Of a DNA stretch of 64,000 bases, positions 34,285 through 45,789 are shown in pieces. The DNA is taken from positions 204,255,689 through 204,319,688 of the forward strand of contig NC_058523.1 in NCBI RefSeq assembly GCF_904849725.1, read 5' to 3'. Source of the DNA: Hordeum vulgare subsp. vulgare. Lineage: Eukaryota; Streptophyta; Magnoliopsida; Poales; Poaceae. The notes under the pieces are model-generated. The model had not been told where the DNA came from, made no database searches, and saw nothing but the letters and a program-made list of their open reading frames with translations. The translations under genes were made by a program, and so were the position numbers. Each line of letters opens with the position of its first letter. Within the stretch, counting starts at the first letter, position 1.

Positions 34285-35813
34285 TGATGACCCACAAGTA
34301 CACGGGATCAATCGTAGTCCTTTCGATAAGTAAGAGTGTCGAACCCAACGAGGAGCGGAAGGCTCTGATAAATGGTTTTCAGCAAGGTATAACTGCAAGC
34401 ACTAAAAGTAGCGGTAACAAGTGATGGTGTAGTGAGGTGAAACGTAGCAGGTGAAAAGTAACAAGTAACAAGAGTAGCAATGGTGCAGCAAAGTGGCCCA
34501 ATACCTTTTGTAGCAAGGGACAAGCTTGAACAAAGTCTTATAGGAAGTAAAGCGCTCCCGAGGACACACGGGAATTTCTGTCATGCTAGTTTCATCATGC
34601 TCATATGATTCGCGTTCGTTACTTTGATAGTTTTATATGTGGGTGGACCGGCGCTTGGGTACTGCCCTTACTTGGACAAGCATCCCACTTATGATTAACC
34701 CCTCTCGCAAGTATCCGCAACTACGAAAGAAGAATTAAGACAACGTCTAACTATAGAATTAAACTAGTGGATCCAAATCAGCCCCTTACGAAGCAACCCA
34801 TAGACTAGGTTTAAGCTTCTGTCACTCTAGCAACCCATCATCTACTTACTACTCCCCAATGCCTTCCTATAGGCCCAAATATGGTGAAGTGTTATGTAGT
34901 CGACGTTCACATAACACCACTAGGGGAAAAGAAACCATACATCATATCAAAATACCGAACGAATACCAAATTCACATGACTATTATTAGCATGAGTTATC
35001 CCATGTCCTCAGGAACAAAAGTAACTACTCACAAAGCATAATCACAATCATGATCAGAGGTGTAATGAGTAGCATCAAGGATCTGAACATAAACTCTTCC
35101 ACCAAGTAATCCAACTAGCATCAACTACAAAGAGTAATCAACACTACTAGCAACCTTACAAGTACCAATCAGAGTCGCGAGACGGAGATTGGTTACAAGA
35201 GATGAACTAGGGTTTGGAGATGAGATGGTGCTGATGAAGATGTTGATGGTGACGAGTCCCCTCCGATGAGAGGAGTGTTGGTGATGACGATGACGACGAT
35301 TTCCCCCTCCGGGGGGGGGGAGTTTCCGCGGCAGGATCGTCCTGCCGAAGCTCTAGATTGGTTCTGCTCAAGTCTCGCCTTGTCGCGGCGCAGAATCCAC
35401 GAAAAAGCTCCGCCCTGATTTTTTCTAGACGAAACCCTTCATATAGCAGAAGAGGGGGGCCAGTGGGCCACCAGGGTGCCCACAAGCCCTGACGTCGCGG
35501 CGAGGGGGGAGGCCGCGGCCACCAGGCTTATGGCCCCGTGGCAGCTCCCCTCTCGCGCTTCTTTTGCCCAGTATTTTTTATATATTCCCAAAAAATTCCA
35601 CGTTCATTTTCAGGGCATTTGGAGTTGCGCAGAATAGAGGACTCGGACTTGCTCCTTTTCCAGTCCAGAATTCCAGCTGCCGGTATTCTCCCTCTTCAAA
35701 TAAACCTTGCAAAATAAGAGAGAAAAGGCATAAGTATGGTACCACAAAGTATAATAACAGTCCATAAAGCGATAAATATCAACATGAAAGCATGATGCAA
35801 AATGGACGTATCA
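34285..35813 (-). repeat. AthY-2 5' LTR
   Basis: 1529 bp, plus-strand ends tgatgaccc / ggacgtatca. It is the reverse complement relative of 480-2011. The inverted repeat is cccacaagcc (35479-35488) / ggcttatgg (about 35525-35533, decayed), with the minus-strand TATA-like ctatatgaagg nearby (about 35445-35455). Confidence 0.85.
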
Positions 35814-36016
35814 CCCCTTTGCACTAAACGGGAAACTGCACTGTCTTGAGGAGGCCCCGTGCGGGTCTTGATGTTGTTCCTCCTTGCGAGGCTTGGCCCC
35901 TCGCGAGGGCCTTGCCTTGAGTGGTGTCGGGCCTGCTGGTTTTTGGTCAATGAAGTGGGCCAACCTTGGGCCGCAGGCACGCAGGTCTAGGTACCCCCAT
36001 TCCCAGAACGCCGACA
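35814..36016 (-). mobile_element. Fragment of another Gypsy-type LTR
   Basis: On the minus strand it begins tgtcggcgttctggg at 36016 and runs about 200 bp until cut by AthY-2. GC-rich, with a near-perfect palindrome around ctcgcgag at about 35893-35909. I recall similar starts in Triticeae Gypsy LTRs but cannot name the family. Confidence 0.5.
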
Positions 36017-37035
36017 ATGAGGAACCATGCATGGCAAGGTGTCTTGTAGCATTGGCCTTGGATTCTTCAAATAGATGGAAGATTTAAATGACATCATTGG
36101 GAGACATGTCCTCAAAATCATGCTCTCTTCTTATGTCCCATACCATTTGATGGTGATATGGAGAAAGTGCATTTAGCAATTTGTCCACAAGAAACCGTTT
36201 GGTCAAGTTGAATCCATCTTGGCTCTTGTCACAATCATACAACTCAATCTCGACGACAATTATTATCATTCGCTCAAGGAGATGCTCGGGGTTCTCACCT
36301 TCCTCCATGAAAAAATATTGTAATGGCCCTTTTGCAATATCATATTATGCAAGAGGAAGTGAAGACATTTCCATCTTGGTCATTGCAATGTTATCTCATA
36401 GTTCCTTTCCATTTGAGAGGTGAATGTAGGGCCTTTTCTGCTTGTCAGACATGCCCTATCTTATGAGCATGATTGTTGTGTCATTGCGGTGCTTGCCATA
36501 TGCTTCACACGGTGTGAGATCCTTGGGGTTCATGGGGTTGTAGCCTTTCTCCAAGATCTCCATCATCTCATCATTGGCAAATCTAAGGTGATCCTGCATA
36601 CCAGCTCTCCACAAACAAAAATCGGTAGTGTCCTCAAGTAAAGGAGGGTTGCCCCCAGCATTATACTTAGGTTTCTCCAATCTTGATTTTGCATATAACC
36701 ATGGAATACCGGTGTTATCACCAACTTGACGTTATGGCCCAAATTAGGAGGAGATGCATTTGGTTACTTTATCACACCCAATGGGTTCTCCAGTGGTGGA
36801 GTTCTTGCAGCCAATGCATCCAACCTAATTTGACCAAGGCCTCAATAGATCCATAATGCTCCCCCTTTTTCTTATCAAGGGCCTTTTATAGATCCTGAGA
36901 GGTGAAGGATTTTTGCACTTCTGAAGAAGTGTACTCTTCTCAAGAGGAAGTGCAATGAGGGGGTTCCCATCCTTATCCATCTCGCTCTAGGGCGGTTAAG
37001 CTACGCGGATTAGAACATGAGGTTGTGATACCAAT
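36017..37035 (-). pseudogene. Degenerate Copia gag and primer site
   Basis: Remnant of an older Copia element. Two frames (36680-36456 and 36308-36084) carry UBN2-type gag features: D-F-x-L-W-R-A-G-M-Q-D-H-L, then L-V-D-K-L-L-N-A-L-S-P-Y-H-H-Q-M-V-W, and F-E-D-M-S-P. Stops and frame changes lie between and around them. A decayed initiator-tRNA-Met site (gttgtgatacca) at 37022-37033 precedes the LTR remnant. No pol domain follows. Confidence 0.7.
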
Positions 37036-37373
37036 TGAAAGGATCAAGATGGACCTAGAGGGGGTGAATAGCTACAGTTAAATTTTTTAATAGTTACTTA
37101 GCAATGTTAGGCAATAATGCAGAATATGAAAGTGACTCGAACAATTGCAAAGGTGATAAGTAGACACATATAGTGAGCTAGTTAAGAAACTAAATATTAA
37201 AACAACAAAATGTAAATTATGTGAACACGAGGGGACAAGTAACCACAAGTAGGGATCTAGGGTTAGGAATAACTACAACTCCGAGAGACGAGGATGTATG
37301 CCGATGTTGCCTTCCTTGTAGGCAAGCTACGTTGCCATTTAGAGAGGTGGATGTTACCACGAAGGCACACCAT
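37036..37373 (-). repeat. Copia LTR remnant
   Basis: Starts tgaaaggatcaagatgg (plus strand) three bases from the decayed primer site, the common end of Triticeae Copia LTRs, and continues AT-rich until cut by the BARE-type LTR. Contains no gene. Confidence 0.65.
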
Positions 37374-38029
37374 GTAGTAAATATGCCCTAGAGGCGATAA
37401 TAAATTAGTTATTATCATATTTCCTTGTTCATGATAATCATTTATTATCCATGCTATAATTGTATTGATTGGAAACTCAAATACATGTGTGGATCCATAG
37501 ACAACACAGTGTCCCTAGTGAGCCTCTACTAGACTAGCTCGTTGATCAAAGATGGCTAAGGTTTCCTAGCCATAGACATGAGTTGTCATTTGATAATGGG
37601 ATCACATCATTACGAGAATTATGTGATGGACAAGACCCAAACCTTAAGCATAGCCTTTGATTGTATCCAGTTTACTGCTATTGCTTTCTGCACGTCAATG
37701 TATCTATTCCTATGACCATGAGATCATGCAACTCACTGACACCGGAGGAATGCCTTGTGTGTATAAAACATCACAACGTAACTAGGTGAATATAAATATG
37801 CTCTACACGTATCTCCGAGGGTGTCTGTGGAGTTGGCATGGATCAAGACTAGGATTTGTCACTCTATGTGGCAGATAGGTATCTCGGGGCCCACTCGATA
37901 ATACAACATCACAACAAGCTTGCAAGCAATGTGACTAAGGAGTTAGTCACGGGATCTTGTATTACAGAATAATATAAATAATAACAAGGACGCCACGGGA
38001 CGCATAGCCAAATGGGACATAGAGCTCTT
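37374..38029 (+). repeat. BARE/WIS/Angela-type LTR fragment, old
   Basis: Begins with the family's characteristic aaatatgccctagagg and stays alignable to the LTR at 62953, but is much more diverged. It includes the ggtatctcggggcccact and acatcacaac landmarks near 37870-37915. It is truncated at 38029 where an oppositely oriented LTR of the same superfamily begins. Confidence 0.8.
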
Positions 38030-38100
38030 TGTTGGGGAACGTTGCATAGGAAACAAAAAATTCCTACGCACACGCAATACCTATCCATGGTGATCATCAT
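38030..38100 (-). repeat. BARE/Angela LTR copy A, left piece
   Basis: Plus strand tgttggggaacgttgcat, the reverse complement of the BARE/Angela LTR 3' end. It is interrupted after 71 bp by the Sabrina-like element and resumes at 60540 (duplicated atcat at 38096-38100 and 60540-60544). Confidence 0.8.
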
Positions 38101-39551
38101 TGATAACCCACAAGTATAGGGGATCGCAATAGTTTTCGAGGGTAGAGTATTCAACCCAAATTTATTGATTCGACACAAGGGGAAGCCAAAGAATATTCTC
38201 AATTATTAGAAGTTGAGTTGTCAATTCAACCAAACCTGAAAGATTTAGTATCTGCAGCAAAGTATCAATAGCAAAGTAGGGTGATAGTAACAGTAGAAAC
38301 GGTAACCAGTAGCAACAAAGTGACAACGGTAGCAGCAAAGTGATAGCAGTAGCAGCAGAGTAACAGTAGCAGAACTGACAACAGTGACAGCAGTAGCAGC
38401 AAAGTAACGTAGCAAGGACCAATAGTAAAAGACTCGTAGGCATTGGATCGGTGATGGATGATTATGTCGGATGTTATTCATCATGCAACAGTTCTAACAT
38501 GGAGAGATATGTAACTAGCTCCAGTTCGTCAATGTAATGTAGGCATGTATTCCGTATGTAGTCATACGTGCTTAGGGAAAAAAACTTGCATGACATCTAT
38601 TGCCCATCCCTCCCGTGGCAGCGGAGTCCTAATGGAAAGTACGGGATATTAAAGTTCTCCTTTTAATAAAGAACCGGACCAACGCGTTAACACTTAGTGA
38701 ATACATGAACTCCTCATACTATGGTCATCTCCGGGAGTGGTTACGGCTATTGTCACTCCGGGGTTGCCGAGTCATAACACATAGTAGGTGACTACAACTT
38801 GCAAGATAGAATCAAGAACACACATATATTGGCGACAACATAATAGGTTCAGATATGAAATCATGGCGCTCGGGCCCTAGTGACAAGCATTAAGCATGGC
38901 AAAGTAGTAGCAACATCAATCTCAAAACATAGTGGACACTAGGGATCAATCCCCGTCAAAACTAACTCGATTACATGATAGATCTCATCCAACCCATCAC
39001 CGTACAGCAAGCCTACGATGAGATTACTCACGAACGGTGAAGAGCATCATGGAATTGGCGATGAAGCAAGGTTGATGATGACGATGGCGACGATTTCCCC
39101 TCTCCGGAACCCAGAACGGACTCCAGATCTGCCCTCCAGAGGAAGAACAGGAGGTGGCGGCGCCTCCGTATCGTAAAACGCGATGAACTCTTCTCCTTGA
39201 TTTTTTTCTGGACGAAAGGGACTAAATAGAGCTGATATTGGAGGCGGTGGAGCTTCGTGGGCCCCACAAGCCTGTCAGGCGCGGCCAGGGGGGCCGCGCC
39301 TGGTGGGCTTGTGGGATCCACGCTCCACTTCCTCCGTTGATTCTTGCGCCAGTATTTTTTATATATTCCACAAAAAATCCCCGTAAATTTCCAGGCCATT
39401 CCGAGAACTTTTATTTCTGCGCCAAAACAACACCATGGCAATTCTGCTGAAAATAGCATTAGTCCGGGTTAGTTCCATTCAAATCATGCAAATTAGAGTC
39501 CAAAACAAGGGCAAAAGAGTTTGGAAAAGTAGATACGACGGAGATGTATCA
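38101..39551 (-). repeat. Sabrina-like 3' LTR
   Basis: Plus-strand ends tgataaccc / gatgtatca. A stretch of imperfect agcagt/agcaac trinucleotide-like repeats near 38280-38410 accounts for most of the length difference from the other LTR. The inverted repeat cccacaagcc (39263-39272) / ggcttgtggg (about 39306-39315) encloses an inner near-palindrome ggcgcggcc/ggccgcgcc. Confidence 0.85.
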
Positions 39552-41001
39552 ACTCCCCCAAGCTTAAAACCTTGCTTGTCCTCAAGCAATTCAGTTGACA
39601 AACTGAAAGAGACAAAAGAAAAACTTTTACGAACTCTGTTTGATCTTGTTGTTGGAACTATGTCTAACTCATAACCAGAATTTCAGCAAGATCACAAGCT
39701 AACCACATAAGCAAATGACATCTAGGTCTCACGGAAAACTCATATAAATGGCAAAATCAACTAGCGAGCAATAATAATAAGTCTCAAACGTCAACACTTC
39801 AATCAAAACAATCATGAAGCAGTATGAACAGATGGTATCTCGCTAGCTCTTTCTGAGACCACAAAACATAAATGCAGAGCACCTTCAAAGACCAAGGGCT
39901 GACTAAACATTGTAATTCATGGCAAAGAAGATCCAGTCACAGTCATACTCAATCATAGTTAAAAGCAAATCATAAAAATGACAGAGGTGCTCTCTAATTG
40001 GTGCTTTTATAAGAAGAGGATGACTCAACAGGAACATAAATAGACAGGCCCTTCGCAGAGGGAAGCATTGATTTGCAGAGGTGCCAAAGCTCAAGCTTTG
40101 AAAACAGAGATAATAATTTTGGGTGGCATGCTTTCATTGTCAACGCAATGACCAAGAGTTTTCACCATGTTCCACGCTACACATGCTATAGGCGGTTCCC
40201 AAACAGAAAAGTAAAGTTTTGACTCCCCCACCACCGATCAATCACACTCCACGACTAGCCGAACCCTCGGGTGCCGTCCATACAACATCAATCCACGGGG
40301 AGTTTTGTTTGCAATTATCTTTTCGATTTGAGCATGGAACTGGGCATTCCAATTACCGGCCCCTTTCTCGTGAATGTTAGTGAATAAACACATATTGAGG
40401 ATAACACGCCTAGCATGGAAGATACTGATAGCCCCCTGTCACCACATGACCGGTTCGGGCATGCAAAACAGATTATTTCTTGAAGATTTAGAGAGTGGCA
40501 CATGCAAATTTACTTGGAACGGCAGGTAGATACCACATATAGGTAGGTATGGTGGACTCATATGGAACAAGTTTGGGTTTATGGAAGTGGATGCACAAGC
40601 AGTATTCCCGCTTAGTACAAGTGAAGGCTAGCAAAAGACTGGGAAGCGACCAACTAGAGAGCGACAACAGTCATCAAAATGCACTGAGATTAACCAACAT
40701 TGACTGCAAGCATGAGTAGGACATAAATCACCATGAACATGAATATCATAGAGGCTATGTTGATTTTGTTTCAACTACATGCATAAACATGCGCCAAGCC
40801 AAGCCACTTGAATCATTCAAAGGAGGATACCATCCTATCATACTACATCATAGTCATCTCAACATTCATGTTGGCATCCAAGGCAAACCATTATAAGCTC
40901 CTAGATAATTAAGCATGGCATCAGAAACTATGATCTCTAAGTTGTCATTGCAAACATGTTTCTCTCACAACAAAGCTGAATCAGGAATGATGAGCTAGTC
41001 A
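39552..41001 (-). mobile_element. Sabrina-like polypurine tract and 3' non-coding region
   Basis: Starts actcccccaagctt (plus strand), the polypurine tract, next to the LTR. The remaining 1.4 kb holds no ORF with a recognisable domain. It ends at the Tat insertion (target duplication agtca at 40997-41001 and 54019-54023). Confidence 0.75.
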
Positions 41002-41488
41002 TGTTGGGGATGTAGCATGCGGATGACCCGCCCTAGTTGGGTCGGGTTATCCATTGGGCGACTCATCTAAGTGTTTAGTTGGGCCTCATTTTGGTCGAAT
41101 CAAGGTCGCATGACGAGTATGGCTCTTGGCGGGTCTCCCAGCTTTGGAAGATGGCGATTTAGAGATCGCAATGGTCACGAGTTGTAAGAAGGAAGGAATC
41201 CTTGCAAACCCTAGGGAGTCGACCTGTATATAAAGGCGAGGTCCTGGGGGACAGAGGACGGGTTAGAAATCATTGAGTGCTAGGTTTAGGCGAGTTACGC
41301 CTTCCTTGTAATCGAATCCATATCAATACACACCAAAGCAGGATGTAGGCTATTACCTCCTCAGAGGGGCCGAACCTGGGTAAATCGCCGTGTCTCCCCC
41401 GCTTAACCCCTTTGAGTCGCCGCCAAGGTGCGATGGCTCCAGTACTAAGTCCTTTCACGAGGACATCTGCCGTGAAAAAACCACGACA
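41002..41488 (+). repeat. Tat element 5' LTR
   Basis: Ends tgttgggg / acgaca. The TATA box tatataaag at 41227-41235 predicts transcription start about 30 bp downstream. It carries several of the ggcgact/gagtcgcc words that recur across the element. Confidence 0.9.
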
Positions 41489-41489
41489 G

Positions 41490-41508
41490 TTGGCGCCCAC
41501 CGTGGGGC
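41490..41508 (+). other. Primer-binding site (Tat element)
   Basis: tggcgcccaccgtggggcc begins one base after the LTR. This form is common in Tat/Grande-like plant elements. I do not assign the tRNA with certainty. Confidence 0.75.
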
Positions 41509-41928
41509 CTACGCACGGTGGAGTTGAGTTCTCAAAGGGAGCCCTACCAGGGTTTGGGAGTTACGCGACGGCGCTTATGACTCGGAGCCGTCGCGGGATA
41601 ACCTACATAGACAACCAGCGATGGGGACCTGAAGCGAATTCGATTGAATCTGGCTACAGGGTCCCCTTCGGCAAGATCAACATCTTCATCGGCATGATTG
41701 GATCATCCGTTCCTGAGCCGGACATCTCCACCGACATCGTCGAGCCGGCCAGGTACGTCCGCCCAGTCGTAACACAGAATTTAACTCGCCCGGTCTTTGT
41801 GGGGTTCACGCAGGGATTGGAGGAACCAGAACACTTGGCGACTCAGGAAGTTACCCCGGTCATCCATGGGCGACTCAGATTCCATCCGGTCTCTCCATGG
41901 GGACGGTCTCGGAGGCTTGTCGCTGGCC
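41509..41928 (+). mobile_element. Tat element 5' leader
   Basis: Leader between primer site and gag. A frame starting within the LTR (41412) runs through to 41948 but lacks any domain, so I treat it as untranslated. Confidence 0.55.
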
Positions 41929-43776
41929 ATGGATCCAGAAGTCCTTGACCGAACCCGCCGCCAGATCGCCATCTACATGGCTGGGGCAACTCAACCCGCA
42001 CAAAACCCTACCGGAGGCGATGGGACCGGCGGGACATCCAGAAGTGCATCCGCAGTCCTGGTGGATTTAGCGGCAGAAATCACGACACTAATGGCGACTC
42101 CCCTCACGCCAGAGAACCAAGAGGAGATAAACGCAGAGTTAGCAAAGCTCGGCGAGGCGGTGGCAAAGGCCCACCAGGATGCTGAGATGGAGTCCGCCAG
42201 GATCGAGACTCGACAAGCCCAAATTGCGGCCGAAAGGATGCGATTAAACACTGACAACTGGTGGCTCGAAAGACAGCAGCGCGCGTCCGACGCCGTCTAT
42301 CAGCGGAGACACCAGGGTCGCCTGCCCCATGACCTCAACCCGACCCGTCTGTTCGACACTCCCCGAACCCCCGGGATGGGAGCCGCCCCGGCAGGAGGAC
42401 CGGGCCGCCCACCTAACCCGCCGGTTCAGCCGATTGAGGGTCAAATTCCTCGTTTCCGGACCCCTCAAGGCCATTTCTCCAACCCGGTGGATAACGTGCT
42501 TGCGGCAACTCGCCACCTGGAATCCCTTCCGATTCATGGCAACACCCTAGCTGAGATTGAAGCGAGGAACGCCATCGAGATGTTGAAAACAGCGGTGGTT
42601 CAAAACGCCCAGTTCTCGCATAGCCTCGAGAGGTTGCACTCCACCCCCCAGGCAAGTTATACCAAGAGCAGGCCGGAGGACCAACCTGCCGTAAACAGTG
42701 GGCCGCGACACTTCCCGCAGGACAACCCGCCCGAGCGGAACCCGCCGGGCCGAGATCTCCCAAATATCCAAGACGCTCCGGCCCCCCTCGTAGGGGGCGG
42801 AGGGTGAGTTGGGGTACCATGCTTATCCCCGGCCCTTCGGAACGAAAGGATGCCCAAGGACTTTAAGGGACCAAGGAAAGTGCCTAATTATACACCAGAC
42901 CTCGAACCAACGTCATGGATCGAGGGTTACGAGATTGCCATGGACATGCTCAACGTGAACGAGGCGGTTTGCGCCCGATACTTCACGATGATGCTCGAGG
43001 GGTCGGCACGCACCTGGTTGAAAAACTTGCCTCCCAATTCCATCCAGTCCTGGGCCAAGTTAAAAGAGCGTTTCATCAAAAACTTCCGAGGAACCTGCAA
43101 TCGTCCAATGACGATTGTCGATATACAACACTGTGTTCAGCGCCCGGACGAATCGGCCCACCATTGGTCGCGGCGGGTGGCAGAAATTATTCATTCGTCA
43201 GATGGTATTACGGCGGCTCAAGCTGTGCTCATCCTCGAGCACAATTGTCATTACGAGCCCTTAGTACAGAAGTTGGGGCGACTCAAACGGAAGGTCCAAG
43301 ACATGGGCGAACTAATGGACACCCTCACTAGGTATGCCGAGGCCGATGATACTAAGGATCCCGGCGAGGATGGCAAGGTTAACTCGCCCAAAAAGGGTGA
43401 GTCGTCCAAAAATCATACCCGTTTCCAGGGGCGCAACCGTCACAATCAGGGGACCAATGGCAAGCGTAGACCGCAGGAGGAGCCCACGGACTTGGTCGCC
43501 AACACCAATGCTAATGATGGCAAAAATAAGAACCGAGGCTTCAGTGGGAAAAGGCCACGTAACTATGAAGAGTTACTCAAGGGCCCTTGCCCGCACCACG
43601 CCACGGCTGACGGCCCGGCGAGTCATTCTTGGGAAAACTGTTTCGTGATGCGAGAATTTCGGGCGGAGGCAATCAAGAAGAGCCAAAACGAATATCCAAA
43701 CCGGCGCCAGGACCAACTCGCCGCGTCCAACCAAAGACAGAACCCCTTCGGCGGCTTTCCTGAACAGGGGGCTTAG
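41929..43776 (+). pseudogene. Tat gag
   Basis: Nucleocapsid/capsid precursor. The start is at 41929 (M-D-P-E-V-L), the first ATG in frame with the conserved part. The N-terminal region is Ala/Glu-rich helical, then Pro/Gly-rich. An in-frame TGA at 42805-42807 splits it. The second piece (from 42850) holds the gag core with F-x-G-P-x-K-V-P-N-Y, Y-E-I-A-M-D-M, A-R-T-W-L-K-N-L-P and I-x-S-W-x-x-L-K-E-R-F. It is followed by a basic nucleic-acid-binding tail and a C-x-H-H ... H-x-x-x-x-C cluster (C-P-H-H-A-T-A-D-G ... S-W-E-N-C). It ends at a TAG at 43774-43776, again in the same frame as the protease. Confidence 0.85.
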
Positions 43777-44733
43777 GGAGGCCTGCAACCAGGCGGCGGC
43801 TAGTACCCGGTGCAGCACCAGAGGCGGTACAACCCGCCGGGAGTTTTCCAGCAGCCGCCCCCACAAGGGGCTCCACAAGACCAGGATGACAATGGGGGCT
43901 TCCGCAGCAATCCCAAACAGCTAAGTAATGGGCAGTACCACGTTTTCACCACTAATGCTTGCAGGCGTGATAAAAAGGTAAGTCACCGGGCGTACAGTAT
44001 AAGTGAGCCGGTGGTTCCCAGATATCTCCACTGGTCTGAGCAGACCATAACATGGAGCAGGGAGGATCACCCGCCAAAAATAGATAACCCGGGCGACCTG
44101 GCGTTGGCCGTGGCTCCCCAAGTGGTGGGTTACACCCTATCAAAGGTATTAATGGATGGTGGCAGCAGCATCAATATCCTATACTTCGACACCTTCCAGA
44201 GGATGAATCTATTGGAGAAAGACTTGATGCCTTCGACCACGATTTTCCACGGAACTGTCCCGGGCAAGTCGGCTTATCCCATAGGCCGGGTCAGGCTCTC
44301 AGTAGCGTTTGGAACTGCACAGAATTACAGGTCGGAGTCTCTAATCTTCGAGGTGGTCAAGCTGAAAAGCCCATACCACGCGCTGTTCGGGCGACCGGCT
44401 TACGCCCGCCTCATGGCCTACCCATGCTATGTCTACCTCAAGCTCAAAATGCCTGGTCCTAAAGGACCCATCATGGTTGATGGAGATAGAAGGATCGCAA
44501 AGGAATGTGAAGAAGGGGACGCGGCTTATGCGGAAGTCGCGTGTGCGGCGGAAGAGCTCAAGCACCATCGGGCCAATGTTGACCCGGCTGACATGTCACC
44601 ACTCAAGAAGCCGACTACAGATTCTGAGTCGCCCCTCAAGTTCAAGCCGACGAATGACACTAAGACAATCAATTTCGTGCCTGGCGATTCATCCAAGCAG
44701 TTCACCATTGGGACGGGTCTGGACCCCAAATAG
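43777..44733 (+). pseudogene. Tat aspartic protease
   Basis: Retropepsin-like domain in the same frame as gag. The stop at 43774 and another TAG at 43801-43803 precede the ATG at 43810. The active-site motif is V-L-M-D-G-G-S-S-I-N-I-L-Y near residue 116 counted from 43810. The D-G-G form is usual for Tat. L-F-G-R-P-A-Y-A-R-L-M-A marks the C-terminal half. A TAG at 44731-44733 ends the segment before reverse transcriptase. Confidence 0.85.
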
Positions 44734-45789
44734 GAAAGCGCGCTCATCGAATTCATCCGTGAGAATCGGGACATCTTCGCATGGAAACCTTCTGACATGC
44801 CTGGTGTACCGAGAGAATTCGCTGAGCACCATCTTAACGTTGACCCAAAATGCAAACCTGTCCAGCAATACCTTCGCAGATTCAACGAGGAACGACGCAA
44901 GGCGATTGGAGAAGAAGTCGCCCGCCTTTTAGCCGCCGGGTTCATCGTGGAAGTTTTTCACCCCAAATGGCTGGCTAACCCGGTGTTGGTACTCAAGAAG
45001 AATGGCACTTTCCGTATGTGCATTGACTATACAGACCTCAACAGAGCTTGTCCCAAAGAACCCTTCGCTCTTCCCCGCATCGATCAAATCATTGACTCGG
45101 TGGCGGGATGCGAACGATTGTGTTTTCTGGACGCCTATTCAGGATATCACCAGATCAAGATGGCCGTGGAAGATCAGGAGAAGACGGCCTTCATAACCCC
45201 CTTCGGGGCCTTTTGCTATGTGTCCATGCCTTATCAACGTTGTATCCAGAATTGTCTTCGTAACCAAATTGGTCGCAACGTCCATGCCTATGTCGACGAT
45301 ATTGTGATCAAGACCCGCCAGGGGGAGACACTATTAGAAGACCTTAAGGAGACTTTTGATAATTTACGGGTATATCAGATGAAGTTAAATCCTACCAAGT
45401 GCGTTTTTGGTGTACCTACAGGAAAATTGCTGGGTTTCTTGGTATCGGAGCGCGACATCGAGGCTAACCCGGACAAGATCGAAGTGGTTACCTCCCTCGG
45501 AAAGCCGGCGAATGTTAATCAAGTTCAACGGCTCGCAGGTCGCATTGCGTCTTTAAGTCGTTTTGTGAGTCGCCTAGGGGAAAAGGCGATTCCTCTTTAT
45601 CAATTATTAAGGAAGTCTAATCGATTCGTGTGGACAAATGAGGCAGACCAGGCGCTTGAGGCCCTGAAACGCCAATTGGTTAACCCGCCTGTCCTGGCAG
45701 CCCCGACTGAAAAGGAGCCTATGCTTCTGTATATCGCGGCGAATTCCAAGGCAGTAAGTGTGGCCGTGGTCGTTGAAAGAAAGGAATAA
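44734..45789 (+). pseudogene. Tat reverse transcriptase with internal deletion
   Basis: Same frame as protease. It shows F-A-W-K-P-S-D-M-P-G-V, C-I-D-Y-T-D-L-N-R-A-C-P-K, F-L-D-A-Y-S-G-Y-H-Q-I and the catalytic Y-V-D-D-I-V box near residue 167 counted from 44797. Between S-M-P and Y-Q-R-C (about 45227-45232) the usual F-G-L-K-N-A-G-A-T stretch is missing. This in-frame loss of about nine residues removes part of a conserved reverse transcriptase motif. A TAA at 45787-45789 closes the segment. This copy could not make active enzyme. Confidence 0.9.

Larger units (their letters stand above)
31267..35813 (-). mobile_element. AthY-2: 5' half of an Athila-like element with pol
   Basis: Minus-strand element with 5' LTR (35813-34285), tRNA-Asp primer site and gag-protease-reverse transcriptase. 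It is cut at 31267 by AthX-2. The rest of pol (RNase H, integrase) and the 3' LTR are not found beyond AthX-2's left end, so they were lost or moved. The LTR is the same family as 480-2011. It is the only Athila-like element here that retains reverse transcriptase. Confidence 0.85.

Noticed and set aside
42805..45789. Programmed readthrough of several in-frame stops in Tat gag-pol
   Set aside because: Five stops plus a deleted reverse transcriptase motif point to decay. One recoded stop would be plausible, five are not.
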